DNA from: CATQHD01 sp965243165
GTDB lineage: Bacteria > Actinomycetota > Acidimicrobiia > Spongiisociales > Spongiisociaceae
Assembly: GCA_965243165.1 (NCBI GenBank)
Contig: OZ251535.1
Span: forward strand, 2,542,001-2,606,000
Direction: 5' to 3'
DNA length: 64,000 nucleotides
A program made the position numbers and the translations under genes. Shown piece by piece: positions 36,417 to 47,639 of the stretch. The notes under the pieces are model-generated. The model did not search any database. It saw only the letters and a program-made list of their open reading frames with translations, and was not told where the DNA came from. Each line of letters begins with the position of its first letter. The first letter of the stretch is position 1.

Positions 36417-36663
36417 GGGTATCCTTTCGTTGCTGGATTTTCTGGCAGATCGGCTCGGTGGTGCGCATCCATGCGTAGAGACACACATGGTGGGTCCATC
36501 AGGCTCCTATCAAGCGACAGCACCGAGCCAGGATCCCGGTGGGGAGGCAATCACCGCTAGGTCACAGAAGTTTTCCACAGCAGCTGCTGCTGTGGAAAAC
36601 TCTGGACAGGAGGCGTTGGGCCATCCCCACCAGGGATCTACCGGCTACACAGTAAACACGCAT
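36417..36663 (-). ncRNA. Candidate bridge-RNA region of IS110-A
   Basis: A 247-bp non-coding leader between the element end and the transposase start. IS110-group elements encode a bridge RNA in this position that pairs with target and donor DNA. It contains a near-perfect palindrome (GTTTTCCACAGCAGC, one base, then its complement) and further short hairpins (CCGGTAGATCCC, GGGATCCTGGCTCGG). The guide loops were not resolved by eye. Confidence 0.5.
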
Positions 36664-36733
36664 GGAGGCGGGGGAAGGGCCCGGCGTAGCCGGCGGTGGG
36701 GGGCCGATTTTCGCGGACTTGGGGGGTGGGTTG

Positions 36734-36784
36734 GACTTGAACTTCTGGGTGACTTGAGCTTCTGGGTGACTTGAACTTCTGGGT
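36734..36784 (+). repeat. 17-bp tandem array, three units
   Basis: Three head-to-tail copies of GACTTGAACTTCTGGGT with one A-to-G change in the middle unit. It lies where the R2 repeat normally ends in GGAACTTCG-type sequence, just upstream of a small open frame and cutA. Confidence 0.85.
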
Positions 36785-37035
36785 TGGATCGAGCTTCATG
36801 CCATGATTACACGGAGTTTTTCTTGTCAGGGGCGACCTTGGAATCCGATCGGCAAGAACAACACTATGGCGTAAAGGGTGTGTCCTGCGGTGTGTTCTAC
36901 TGTTGGGACTGGAGTTCCGATTGGCAAGAGCAGCTCGTTATGGTGTTGCTCGACGACGAGGAAATGCCTGACGATGATCTGGACAAGCTCCGCGAGAGTT
37001 TCGGCACACCGGCCATGAGGCAGGGCAATGAGTAA
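36784..37035 (+). CDS. Small acidic protein preceding cutA (uncertain)
   Basis: 83 residues; the C-terminal half (SSDWQEQLVMVLLDDEEMPDDDLDKLRE) looks protein-like and acidic, while the N-terminal 40 residues look like non-coding sequence and contain a repeated CC(T)TTGGAATCCGATCGGCAAG / TGGAGTTCCGATTGGCAAG pair. The stop overlaps the cutA start by eight bases. A shorter start is likely. No family recognised. Confidence 0.35.
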   Translation: MDRASCHDYTEFFLSGATLESDRQEQHYGVKGVSCGVFYCWDWSSDWQEQLVMVLLDDEEMPDDDLDKLRESFGTPAMRQGNE

Positions 37036-37396
37036 ACACCAGATCGAACCGGTCGAGGTAACGGTCTCCTGCGGAACGGTCGAGGAGGCGGACGCAATAG
37101 GGCGGGCGGCGGTGGAACGGCGCTTGGCGGCGTGCTCGCAAACATGGCCCATGCGCAGTTGCTACAGGTGGAACGGGAGGGTTGTCCAGGATCACGAGCA
37201 CGTTCTGCTCATGAAAACGGTGGACATCCATTTTCAGGAGCTGTGTGATCTCATCCGGTCTATTCATCACTACGAGCTGCCTTCAATAATCATGATCCCT
37301 CTCGAGGGTTGCGGACCCGGCTATCTGGACTGGCTGCTCGAAGCAACAGGCGTCTCCGATCAGTCCGCGCCGGGGTATCCGGCCGCCCTCGGCTGA
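37028..37396 (+). CDS. cutA: CutA1-like divalent-cation tolerance protein
   Basis: 122 residues of the small trimeric CutA1 family (ferredoxin-like fold). Diagnostic segments are VTVSCGTVEEADAIGRAAVERRLAACSQ near the N-terminus, CYRWNGRVVQDHEHVLLMKT, and HHYELPSIIMIPLEGCGPGYLDWL. The usual (H/E)xYExP core is conserved as HHYELPSI. The physiological role of CutA is unsettled. It is the only intact cellular gene enclosed by the inverted IS110 pair. Confidence 0.9.
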   Translation: MSKHQIEPVEVTVSCGTVEEADAIGRAAVERRLAACSQTWPMRSCYRWNGRVVQDHEHVLLMKTVDIHFQELCDLIRSIHHYELPSIIMIPLEGCGPGYLDWLLEATGVSDQSAPGYPAALG

Positions 37397-37399
37397 GCG

Positions 37400-37545
37400 C
37401 CCGGGTCAGGCGCTCGAAGCCGCCCGCAGGGACTTCAGGAAAGAGTCCGCTCGAGCGGCGCCATCGCCTCCTGCAGGCCGTCAGAGAACTCGGACAGCGC
37501 CGGCCCGCACCCGGGTGTTCGGAGCTCGCCAAGGTTGCCCGACAA
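37400..37545 (-). pseudogene. Decayed fragment of the alpha/beta hydrolase gene at 40641
   Basis: The stretches GGGACTTCAGGAAAGAG, CTCCTGCAG(G/A)CCGTC(A/T)GAGAACTCGGACAGC and GGTGTTCGGA(G/T)CTCG(C)CCAAGG occur in the same order in the 3' end of the hydrolase gene at 40665-40860. The fragment has an internal deletion of roughly 90 bp and is out of frame. Both lie in the same orientation. Confidence 0.65.
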
Positions 37546-37666
37546 TAAACGGCTCTTCGGAGATGAGGGGGGAGGGCCTGTGCAGGGGCCGGGCCGGGCG
37601 GAGTAGGGAATCCACGGGATCGGGGGTGGGGTCCTCCATAATCGGACGCTTGTAATTCATTCCCGA

Positions 37667-38990
37667 GTGAGGAGGACCCCTGTGGAACGCAATCCTACGC
37701 GCATGTGCGAGGTGTTGGTCGGATTAGAAGAAGTCGACGTCGCGGGGGTGGGTGAACCCCTCGGCGGAGGCGTCGAGGTCCGCTGCCGGAAGCCCCGCCC
37801 GCGGTGCCCCGGCTGCGGAGGCCCTCTGTGGTCGAAAGGCACCCGAGTGGTGGAGCTGGTTGATCTTCCCTCGTTCGGGCGGCCCGCCCGTCTGAGCTGG
37901 CGGAAACACCGCTGGCAGTGCCCCAACCAGTCCTGCGAAGTTGGTTCGTTCACCGAACAGAACCCTCAGATAGCCCCTGAGCGGGCGTTGCTGACCACCC
38001 GGGCGGCTCGGTGGGCGACCAAGCAAGTCGGCCAGGCCGGCCGCGCCGTTGAGGAAGTGGCCAGAGAGTTGGGCTGTGACTGGCATACCGTCAACAAGGA
38101 GGTAACCCGTTGGGGCGCTGCTTTGTTGGAAGCCGACCATGATCGGGTAGGCCGGGTGGAGGCTCTGGGCCTGGACGAGACCCTGTTCCTGCGGCGGGGC
38201 CGCCGTCTGGGAAGGGTCTGGGCCACTTCGGTGGTAGACGTCGGAGGCGGGCAGCTGCTCGACGTTGTCCCAGGCAGAGACGCCCGTTCAGCCGCGGGAT
38301 GGCTGCAGGCACAACCCGCCGACTGGTTGGAACAGATCCGATGGGCGGTGTTGGACCTCTCCAGCCCGTATCGGGCGGCCTACAACCAGGTGCTGCCCCA
38401 CGCCCGCCAGATCGCCGATCCGTTCCATGTGGTGCGGTTGGCCAACGACCGCCTCGACCAGGTGCGCCGCCGCACCCAGAACGAAACCCTCGGACACCGG
38501 GGACGGAGAGGAGATCCCTTGTATCAGATCCGGCGGCTGCTCACCCTTGCTTCGGAACGGCTCGACACCAGCGGCGAAGCCCGCCTGCGGGGCCTCCTCG
38601 ACGCCGGAGACCCCCACGGCGAAGTCCGGACGGCCTGGCACGCCAAGGAAACAGTCCGCAGTGTCTACGACATCGACGAACCCGACGTTGCCGACCGGTA
38701 CTGCCGGCAGCTCGCTTCCGACCTTCAGCACGAGTCCTGCCCGCCGGAGGTCAACCAGCTCGGCCGGACCCTCGCCCGCCGGCGCTGCCCAGATCACCAA
38801 CTGGCATTACGCCCGTTACACCAACGCAGCCACCGAAGCCGTCAACAATCTCATCAAACGAATCAAACGCGTCGGGTTCGGGTTCCGGAACTTCGCCAAC
38901 TACCGGATCCGGGCCCTCCTCTACGCCGGAAAACCCAACTGGAAGCTACTCCCCACCCTCACTCCCCTGAAACCCGAAGAGCCAATAAAC
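37667..38990 (+). pseudogene. ISL3-family transposase, frameshifted
   Basis: The first frame encodes the zinc-ribbon (CPGCGG...CPNQSC), an HTH, and the DDE core: ALGLDETLF, AVLDLSSPYRAAYNQ and ADPFHVVRLANDRLDQVRR. Near 38775-38790 the frame shifts by one base; the continuation ITNWHYARYTNAATEAVNNL then IKRIKRVGFGFRNFANYRIR is in another frame and contains the catalytic Glu. The original stop is unclear because an inverted R2 segment begins near 39005. An end with GGGTCCTCC lies before 37650. Non-functional as it stands. Confidence 0.85.
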
Positions 38991-39004
38991 TTCACACAAC
39001 CATC

Positions 39005-39094
39005 GGCCCGAAGTTCGATACCAACCCCAACGCCCATCAAGTCCGCGAAAATCGGCCCCCACCGCCGGCAAACCCGGGCCCTTCCCCCGCCTCC
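39005..39094 (-). repeat. R2 segment adjoining IS110-B (inner part)
   Basis: In complement it gives GGAGGCGGGGGAAGGGCCCGG, the G-rich core GGGGGCCGATTTTCGCGGACTTG and a GGTATCGAACTTCGGG tail, continuing the R2 half that lies beyond IS110-B at 40390. The tail differs from that beside IS110-A, so these are two different R2 copies. Confidence 0.7.
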
Positions 39095-39341
39095 ATGCGT
39101 GTTTACTGTGTAGCCGGTAGATCCCTGGTGGGGATGGCCCAACGCCTCCTGTCCAGAGTTTTCCACAGCAGCAGCTGCTGTGGAAAACTTCTGTGACCTA
39201 GCGGTGATTGCCTCCCCACCGGGATCCTGGCTCGGTGCTGTCGCTTGATAGGAGCCTGATGGACCCACCATGTGTGTCTCTACGCATGGATGCGCACCAC
39301 CGAGCCGATCTGCCAGAAAATCCAGCAACGAAAGGATACCC
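39095..39341 (+). ncRNA. Candidate bridge-RNA region of IS110-B
   Basis: Same 247-bp leader as in copy A, with the GTTTTCCACAGCAGC palindrome at about 39158-39188. Position upstream of the transposase matches the IS110 (not IS1111) group. Guide loops not resolved by eye. Confidence 0.5.
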
Positions 39342-40382
39342 ATGCCCGCCCCACTACCCCGCACGGCCGGGGTCGACTCCCACAAGGACACCCTAACCGC
39401 CTGCGTAATCGACCAAACAGGCCGCCAGATCGCTGCCCGCACCTTCCCCAACACCGAAGCAGGCCACGCCCAGGCCGCCGTCTGGCTCGCCGAGCACCAG
39501 ACCACCCGGGTCGGGATCGAAGGAGCAGGCAGTTACGGGCGGCGCCTGGCCGTTGCTCTCCAGAACAGGGGAACCAGCGTGGTGGAAGTCCCACCCCAGA
39601 TGACCGCCCAAGGCCGGAAACGGCAACGCACCCGCCAGAAAACCGACCACACCGACGCGCTCGTCATCGCCCGCGTCGCTCTCCGCGAGGACAACCTTCC
39701 CCCGCCCCGGCCGCAAGGCCCAATCGAGAACCTACGAGCCCTGGTGGTCTACCGGCGGGAACTCGTCGCTTCCAAAACCGCCGGCATCAACCGCCTCCAC
39801 GCCGACCTCACCCAACTGCGGCCCGGCTACCAGCATAAACTCACAACATCAAGGCTGGCTTCCCCCAAAGCCCTCGAACGGATGAAACGGCTCCTCGCCG
39901 GCAGCGGCGGCGTCCAAACCCAGATCGCCCAGGACCGAATCCGGCGCATCAAACAACACCACCGCCAGATCACCCGACTGAATACCCAAATCAGCCAAGC
40001 CGTCCGAGCCACCGGCACCACCCTCACCAGCATCTACGGCATCGGAGACGTCCTCGCCGCTGAGATCCTGGCCGAGGTCGGAGACCCCCAGCGGTTCTCC
40101 ACCAAAGCCCGGTTCGCCATGGCCAACGGAACCGCCCCCGTCCAGGCCTCATCCGGGAGAACCATCCGCCATCGGCTCAACCGAGGCGGCAACCGCCAAC
40201 TCAACCGAGCCCTCCACTACATAGCCATCACCCAGATCGCCGGACACGGCGGCGAAGGCCGCCGATACTACAAACGCCGCCTCGAACAGGGGAAAACCCG
40301 CCAAGAAGCCATCCGCTGCCTCAAACGCCACATCTCCAACCGAGTCTACAAACACCTCCAAAACACCCCCAACTTGACATAG
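39342..40382 (+). CDS. IS110 family transposase (DEDD), copy B
   Basis: 346 residues, start ATG 39342 with AAAGGA upstream. Same RuvC-like and Tnp2 domains as copy A, with one substitution (Arg in TSRLASP). Apparently intact, so either copy could supply recombinase for both elements. Confidence 0.95.
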   Translation: MPAPLPRTAGVDSHKDTLTACVIDQTGRQIAARTFPNTEAGHAQAAVWLAEHQTTRVGIEGAGSYGRRLAVALQNRGTSVVEVPPQMTAQGRKRQRTRQKTDHTDALVIARVALREDNLPPPRPQGPIENLRALVVYRRELVASKTAGINRLHADLTQLRPGYQHKLTTSRLASPKALERMKRLLAGSGGVQTQIAQDRIRRIKQHHRQITRLNTQISQAVRATGTTLTSIYGIGDVLAAEILAEVGDPQRFSTKARFAMANGTAPVQASSGRTIRHRLNRGGNRQLNRALHYIAITQIAGHGGEGRRYYKRRLEQGKTRQEAIRCLKRHISNRVYKHLQNTPNLT

Positions 40383-40389
40383 GAGCTCA

Positions 40390-40615
40390 CCACCTTGAAC
40401 GAAAAACCGCCGGGCCGCATGAGGCCGCCCCCGGCCCGAGGGGCCGGAACGAACGGGAATGCCGTCTTTTGACCGCCGCCCTCTCCGGAAGCTCGCGGCG
40501 GTGTTTGTGTTTCAGCCCTATAGGTATACCAAATTTCTGGGCTTCCGGCTAGGGGTGTGTTCGGAAATCTTTCGCGGACTCGGCCGCTTCGATCTTCCGG
40601 CTTTGCCGGAAGCGG
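40390..40615 (-). repeat. R2 dispersed repeat, outer half beside IS110-B
   Basis: Complement carries ACACACCCCTAGCCGGAAGC, CCAGAAATTTGGTATACCTA, AAACACCGCCGCGAGCTTCC and CGGTTTTTCGTTCAAGGTGG, ending at the IS110-B junction. Its flank (GATCGAAGCGGCCGAGTCCG) differs from the copy at 35150, so the two sites are independent R2 copies. Confidence 0.75.
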
Positions 40616-40640
40616 CCCGGCGGCGCCCTTCCTCCGGGGG

Positions 40641-41471
40641 TCAGGCGCTTGAAGCTGTCGGCAGGGACTTCAGGAAAGAGGCGGTCTCGGCGGCGGTTAG
40701 GTCGGGGCGTTCCATCACCGTCATGTGGGTCTGGCCGGGGAGGCGGACGGCTTCGGCGCGGGTGAAGGTCTGCTCTAACAGGGCCATCGACTCCTGCAGA
40801 CCGTCTGAGAACTCGGACAGCACCAGCCGCACCGGTGTTCGGATCTCGGCCAGGCGTTCGAAGAGGCCGGTCCCCAGGCCGGCGGCGAAGACTTCGGCTT
40901 CGGTCTGGGGAGGGCAGGAAAGGGTTACTCCGTCGGGGTGGGGGCGCAGGCCCCCCTCCAGGTATCCGGCGAAGGCTTCGGGGTGCCACGACCTGAACAG
41001 GGGCTTGGAGCGGTAGGAATCCGCCGCCGCCGCCCGGGAGGGGAAGATCGGACGCCGGCGCGCCGCCTGCGCCGCCAGGGGGAACTCGCCTTCCGGTTGG
41101 TACCAGGAGGGCAGCACCACCGGTTCGATCAGCACCAGGCCGTCGAACAGGCCGGGGCGGAGCAGCTCGGCCATCAACATCGATGATCCGCCCATCGAGT
41201 GGCCCACCCCCACCAGCGCCCCCGGGCGGGGCAGACCCTCCGCCAGCGCAGCCAGGTCCTCCGCCAATGTCCACCAGCTGACGGGGGACTCGAAGGGCGG
41301 GGCGCTCCCGTGCCCTCTGGCGTCCCAGGCCAGGGCGGACGCCTCCTCTCCCCGCCCCCGCAGGGCGGACACCACCGGCCGCCACACCTCTTTGCAGAAC
41401 CCGGTGGCGTGCCCCAGCAGCAACAGCACGTCCGTCGACCCCCGGCGCCATTCGAGAGCGGCCTCGGGCAT
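40641..41471 (-). CDS. Alpha/beta hydrolase
   Basis: About 276 residues from ATG 41471 (MPEAALEWRR); an extension to 41531 is Ala/Cys-rich and unlikely. Oxyanion-hole HATGF region LLGHATGFCKEVW, nucleophile elbow GVGHSMGGSS (Ser), and a C-terminal LPGQTHMTVMERP with the catalytic His are visible. Typical of lipase/esterase or haloalkane-type hydrolases; substrate unknown. A decayed copy of its 3' end lies at 37400. Confidence 0.82.
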   Translation of the reverse strand: MPEAALEWRRGSTDVLLLLGHATGFCKEVWRPVVSALRGRGEEASALAWDARGHGSAPPFESPVSWWTLAEDLAALAEGLPRPGALVGVGHSMGGSSMLMAELLRPGLFDGLVLIEPVVLPSWYQPEGEFPLAAQAARRRPIFPSRAAAADSYRSKPLFRSWHPEAFAGYLEGGLRPHPDGVTLSCPPQTEAEVFAAGLGTGLFERLAEIRTPVRLVLSEFSDGLQESMALLEQTFTRAEAVRLPGQTHMTVMERPDLTAAETASFLKSLPTASSA

Positions 41472-41542
41472 GGGCCTCTCGGCTTCAGCGCCGGGGCCGG
41501 GGCAGGCGCAGGCGCAGGCGGCGCCGGGCAACGGCGGCGGGG

Positions 41543-44296
<2,754 letters not shown>

Positions 44297-44534
44297 GGCG
44301 CGGCCCTCCTTCGATGGTGCTCAGGCCGAAGCCGATTCTACAGGATCGAGAAGACGCCCCGCCAGGGATTCAGAAGTGGACGGAGCGCCTCCTCCGCAGC
44401 AGAGAATGCCGCCGCCCTCGATGTGCGGTTGCTGCGGGCGGGGAAGGAACTGGGAAAAACCCCACCGAACGGGGGGAAATCCGGAATCAGGGTCTTCAAC
44501 TGTCCGGCGGGTGAAGCCGGATGCATCGGGAGGC
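44297..44534. other. Upstream region of aceE, no gene seen
   Basis: About 240 bp between aceE and the first coiled-coil pseudogene. Near 44505-44534 it holds the TGTCCGGCGGGTGAAGCCGG ATGCATC block that follows every member of the coiled-coil family and may be a conserved 3' element. No open frame is convincing. Confidence 0.4.
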
Positions 44535-44898
44535 CTAGTTCAGGGAGCCGAGGCGGACCTCTATCTTGGCCATCCGTTCCGTGAGGTGGCTCACCTGTTC
44601 GGCGAGATGGTCGATCCGGGCGCCGTTGGCGGCGATCAAGGAGCCGTTGGCGTCTATCCGGGCGGTGTTGGCGTCGATCCGGCGGTTCGCCGCCTCGAAA
44701 CCCGCCTGCATCTCGCAGAGCCGCCATGCCCGCCTGCGTGCCTCGGCGCAACTCCGCCATGCTCGCCTGTGTGTCTCGGCGCAGGTCTGCCGTCTCTCGC
44801 CGCAGGGCGTAGACCAAGGACACCAGCCATCCCAAGACCGCGATGAACAAACCGCCGAGGGCCGACAGCAACAAAACCGTGAGCGGCGTCATCGCCAT
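44535..44898 (-). pseudogene. Coiled-coil membrane protein family, copy a (frameshifted)
   Basis: Starts MAMTPLTVLLLSALGGLFIA, a single N-terminal TM helix, then VYALRRETADLRRDTQASMA. Compared with copy b, five bases (CAAGG) are missing after GCTCTGCG. The remaining conserved end (IDANTARIDANGSLIAANG... MAKIEVRLGSLN) is therefore in another frame. Same gene design as copies b-f but broken. Confidence 0.8.
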
Positions 44899-44959
44899 GA
44901 GTCTGAATATACCCAGAGACCACCGAGAAGTGCAGGTCTGATCACCGGTTGGTCGTATT

Positions 44960-45560
44960 TAGAAGACGAGCGGATAGGTGTGATAGGCGGAGAAGGATAG
45001 AAGTTTGTTGGTAGACGGCGGTTGCCTGCCGGGGGTTTCGCCGGGAGGGCAACGCACCCGAACAACCTGGTCGGTCCCTATCCGCGCGCCCTCTTGAGAT
45101 GAACAACCGGGGTCAGCGGGAGCTCGCCTTCCGTCCGGCTGCTGAAACTTGTCACACCCCCCTGATACCTTGGGGAGGTACACACACCGCAGCCGGTCCG
45201 GATGCTGCGGTCATACAGAGGCCGCCCCGCCCAGGGCCGAGGCTCCAAGGGCGGAGCGGCCGACCTGGCTGTGCCGAGACGGATCGGGCGCAGAGGGCCG
45301 CACGCCCTCTGCGTCCGAAGACGATGGTTCGGAGGCGGCGGGGGCGGGGTCCCGGCGAAGCCGGGGCGGGGGGCCGAGAACGCGAAAAACGAATGCGCTG
45401 CCCGGCTTGGTTTCAGGTTCAGAAGACGAGCCGATGGGGCAGGGGAATAGAGATTGTTACCGGTCATCGGGTTGCCTGCCGGGGGTTTCGCCGTGAGGCC
45501 AACGCATCCGAACAACATGGTTCGGCCCTATCCGCTGTGCTTCTTAGACGAAGTAGACAT
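44960..45560 (+). repeat. R3 dispersed repeat, copy at 45 kb
   Basis: Almost identical to 49269-49870 (offset 4308-4309 bp). Contains AGAAGACGAGCGGATAGGTG, CTTGAGATGAACAACCGGGG, the GCAGCCGGTCCGGATGCTGC hairpin and the CCCGGCGAAGCCGGGGCGGG core. It forms the 3' part of a segmental duplication that also includes the adjacent coiled-coil gene. Non-coding. Confidence 0.8.
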
Positions 45561-45667
45561 CCCGGGAGTGGTGAACGGGCGGCTGGGGCGGCGGCCGGTC
45601 GTCCTGTGTCCTCAACGGGTCCGAGGGTGAACGACCCTGGACGCACCGGAAACTTAGACCAGAAAAC

Positions 45668-45697
45668 GGGGAAGGCCCCCAAAGGAGGGGCCTTTCC
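45668..45697 (-). terminator. Putative terminator of coiled-coil gene b
   Basis: Stem GGGAAGGCCCC / GGGGCCTTTCC (one mismatch) with a short loop, followed on the minus strand by CGTTTTC. It lies about 150 bp after the stop of copy b. The same hairpin occurs at about 49976-50006 after copy d. Confidence 0.6.
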
Positions 45698-45849
45698 TAA
45701 ATCAACGACTGCACCCGCCTCGGATGCGCCGAGATCCACACCGACAAACCGCCCGTACCGCGACGGGGTTCCCCGCAACGGGCCAGGATAGAAAGGGTTT
45801 CCTGGGGTTCTCTACGTCCGGCGGTGAAGCCGGAACGCATCCGAGAGGC

Positions 45850-46353
45850 CTAGTTCACGGAGTCGAGGCGGACCTCTATCTTGGCCATCCGTTCCGTGAG
45901 GAGGCTCACCTGTTCGGTGAGAAAGTCGATCCGGGCGCCGTTGGCGTCGATCCGGGCCGTGTTGGCGTCGATCCTGCGGTTCGCCGCCTCGAAACCCGCC
46001 TGCATCTCCTTGCGCAAAGCCGCCGTCTCCTGACGCAACTCCGCCGTGTTCGCCTGCATCTCCTGACGCAGCGCTGCGGTGTTCGCCTGCATCTCCTTGC
46101 GCAGAGCCGCCATCTCCTGACGCAGCGCTGCGGTGTTCGCCTGCATCTCCTTGCGCAGAGCCGCCATCTCCTGACGCAGCGCTGCGGTGTTCGCCTGCGT
46201 GTCTCGGCGCTGGTCTGCCATCTCCTGACGCATCTCCCGCCGCAGGGCGTAGACCAAGGACACCAGCCATCCCAAGACCGCGATGAACAGGCCGCCGAGG
46301 ACCGACAGCAATATCACCGTGAGAGTCGTCATCTCCATAACAGGTCGAACCAT
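45850..46353 (-). CDS. Membrane-anchored heptad coiled-coil protein, copy b
   Basis: 167 residues. Residues about 5-28 form one TM helix (LTVILLSVLGGLFIAVLGWL). After it comes a long coiled coil built of 18-residue units LRQEMAALRKEMQANTAA, encoded by 54-bp tandem repeats at 46063-46200, then AGFEAANRRIDANTARIDAN and the conserved end LTERMAKIEVRLDSVN. No enzymatic motif. The likely form is an oligomeric rod anchored to the membrane by its N-terminus. Related copies at 44535, 47637, 50158, 57375 and 57908 differ in rod length. Function unknown. Confidence 0.75.
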   Translation of the reverse strand: MVRPVMEMTTLTVILLSVLGGLFIAVLGWLVSLVYALRREMRQEMADQRRDTQANTAALRQEMAALRKEMQANTAALRQEMAALRKEMQANTAALRQEMQANTAELRQETAALRKEMQAGFEAANRRIDANTARIDANGARIDFLTEQVSLLTERMAKIEVRLDSVN

Positions 46354-46530
46354 ACCAGAAACCGCCCAAACGTGCAGGCCGGATAGCGTCCCCTAAATCC
46401 AACGCCCCCGGCAGAGCAAACCATCTTCGATCGGCTTTGCCCCAAGACCCGGATAGAAGCGGACCCGGCTAGAGGGGCTGGTTCCTCAACGTCCAGCGGT
46501 GAACACCGGAACGCATCCGAGAGGCCTAGC

Positions 46531-47634
46531 TGTACTTCCCATGGACGTTGTTGACAGTTGGGCGGCGGGTTCATCCGGATGAACCCGCCGCGCGCCGCCC
46601 GGCGGGGGTGCTTGGTTGGTGAGGGCCTTCCTGGTTGAGTCAGGGGTGAAATTGTCCTCGACTCGAAGGGAAGGCCCTCATGGGACATGTTAGATGCAAG
46701 GCCCGGCTGACACCGTACGGACGGCGCCTGCTGGTAGACCGGATAATGGTCCAGGGCTGGTCCGCCGCGCAGGCGGCCGAAGCGATGGGCGTGTCCCGCC
46801 AGACCGCCTACCGGTGGCTGGCCCGCTTCCGAGCCGAAGGCGAAGCAGGCCTGGCAGACCGGTCGTCTCGTCCGCATGCTTCTCCCCGCCGGGTTCCGCC
46901 CGAAACCGAGGAACAGGTGATCGCGGACCGCATCACCGAACGGGAAGGCCCCCATCTGATGGCCGGCCGCCTCGGGATGCCGGCTTCCACGATCTACAAG
47001 ATCCTGGCCCGACGCGGTTTGTCCCGCCTCTCGGACCTGGACCGCACTACCGGCGTCCCGGTCCGGTACGTGCGGGACTGCCCAGGTGAACTGGTACACG
47101 TCGATATCAAGAAGCTGGGCCGAGTCCCCGACGGGGGAGGCTGGAAAACCCGCGGGAGGGGCAACGCCGGACGCCGCCAGCGGGTCGGATACGAATACGT
47201 TCATGCCCTGGTCGATGACCACAGCCGCTTCGCGTATGTGGAAGTCCTCGACTCCCAGAACGCGGTTGCCTGCTCCGAGTTCGTCCTCCGCGGGGCTGAG
47301 GCCCTCGCCCGGCGGGGGTACCGCATCGAGCGGGTCATGACCGACAACGCCTGGGCCTACCGCCGCAGCCGCCTGTTCGCCGATGCCCTCGCCCGGATCG
47401 GGGCTGTTCATAAACTCATCCGCCCGTACCGGCCCCAGACCAACGGCAAGGTCGAACGCTTCCACCAGACCCTCCTGCGGGGCTGGGCCTACAAACGCTC
47501 TTACACCAGCAACCCCCAGCGCCGCCAAGCCCTCTCCGGATTCATCGACTACTACAATCACCAAAGACCCCACAGCTCACTCAACGGCCAACCACCAATC
47601 ACCAAACTTGTCAACCACCTATGTGAGAAGGACA
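46531..47634 (+). mobile_element. IS481-family insertion sequence, copy 2
   Basis: 1104 bp, with perfect 6-bp flanking duplication CCTAGC (46525-46530 and 47635-47640), an NCTAGN site. Inverted ends are TGTACTTCCCA and TGTCCTTCTCA. Its leader carries a 30-bp perfect palindrome centred on TTCATCCGGATGAA and a longer-range pair GAGGGCCTTCC/GGAAGGCCCTC ending at the transposase start. The insertion is at the stop codon of coiled-coil copy c. Confidence 0.95.
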
Positions 47635-47639
47635 CCTAG
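46680..47639 (+). CDS. IS481 family transposase, copy 2
   Basis: 319 residues, nearly identical to the copy at 13112 (Asp-to-Ala in RFRxEGEAG; final residue Thr instead of Ile). HTH and DDE motifs intact. The TAG stop again comes from the target CCTAGC and not from the element, which explains the different last residue. Confidence 0.93.
   Translation: MGHVRCKARLTPYGRRLLVDRIMVQGWSAAQAAEAMGVSRQTAYRWLARFRAEGEAGLADRSSRPHASPRRVPPETEEQVIADRITEREGPHLMAGRLGMPASTIYKILARRGLSRLSDLDRTTGVPVRYVRDCPGELVHVDIKKLGRVPDGGGWKTRGRGNAGRRQRVGYEYVHALVDDHSRFAYVEVLDSQNAVACSEFVLRGAEALARRGYRIERVMTDNAWAYRRSRLFADALARIGAVHKLIRPYRPQTNGKVERFHQTLLRGWAYKRSYTSNPQRRQALSGFIDYYNHQRPHSSLNGQPPITKLVNHLCEKDT

Larger units (their letters stand above)
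35369..36663 (-). mobile_element. IS110-family element, copy A
   Basis: 1295 bp, inserted in an R2 repeat. The junctions are CAAGGTGG | TGAGCTCC on the left and ACACGCAT | GGAGGCGG on the right, sharing a GG core. There are no terminal inverted repeats and no long target duplication, as expected for IS110. Copy B at 39095-40389 has the same length, the same junctions and opposite orientation. Confidence 0.88.
39095..40389 (+). mobile_element. IS110-family element, copy B
   Basis: 1295 bp, inverted with respect to copy A and almost identical. The junctions are again GG-core within CAAGGTGG...GGAGGCGGGG of an R2 repeat. It is the right arm of an inverted pair spanning 35.4-40.4 kb. Confidence 0.88.
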
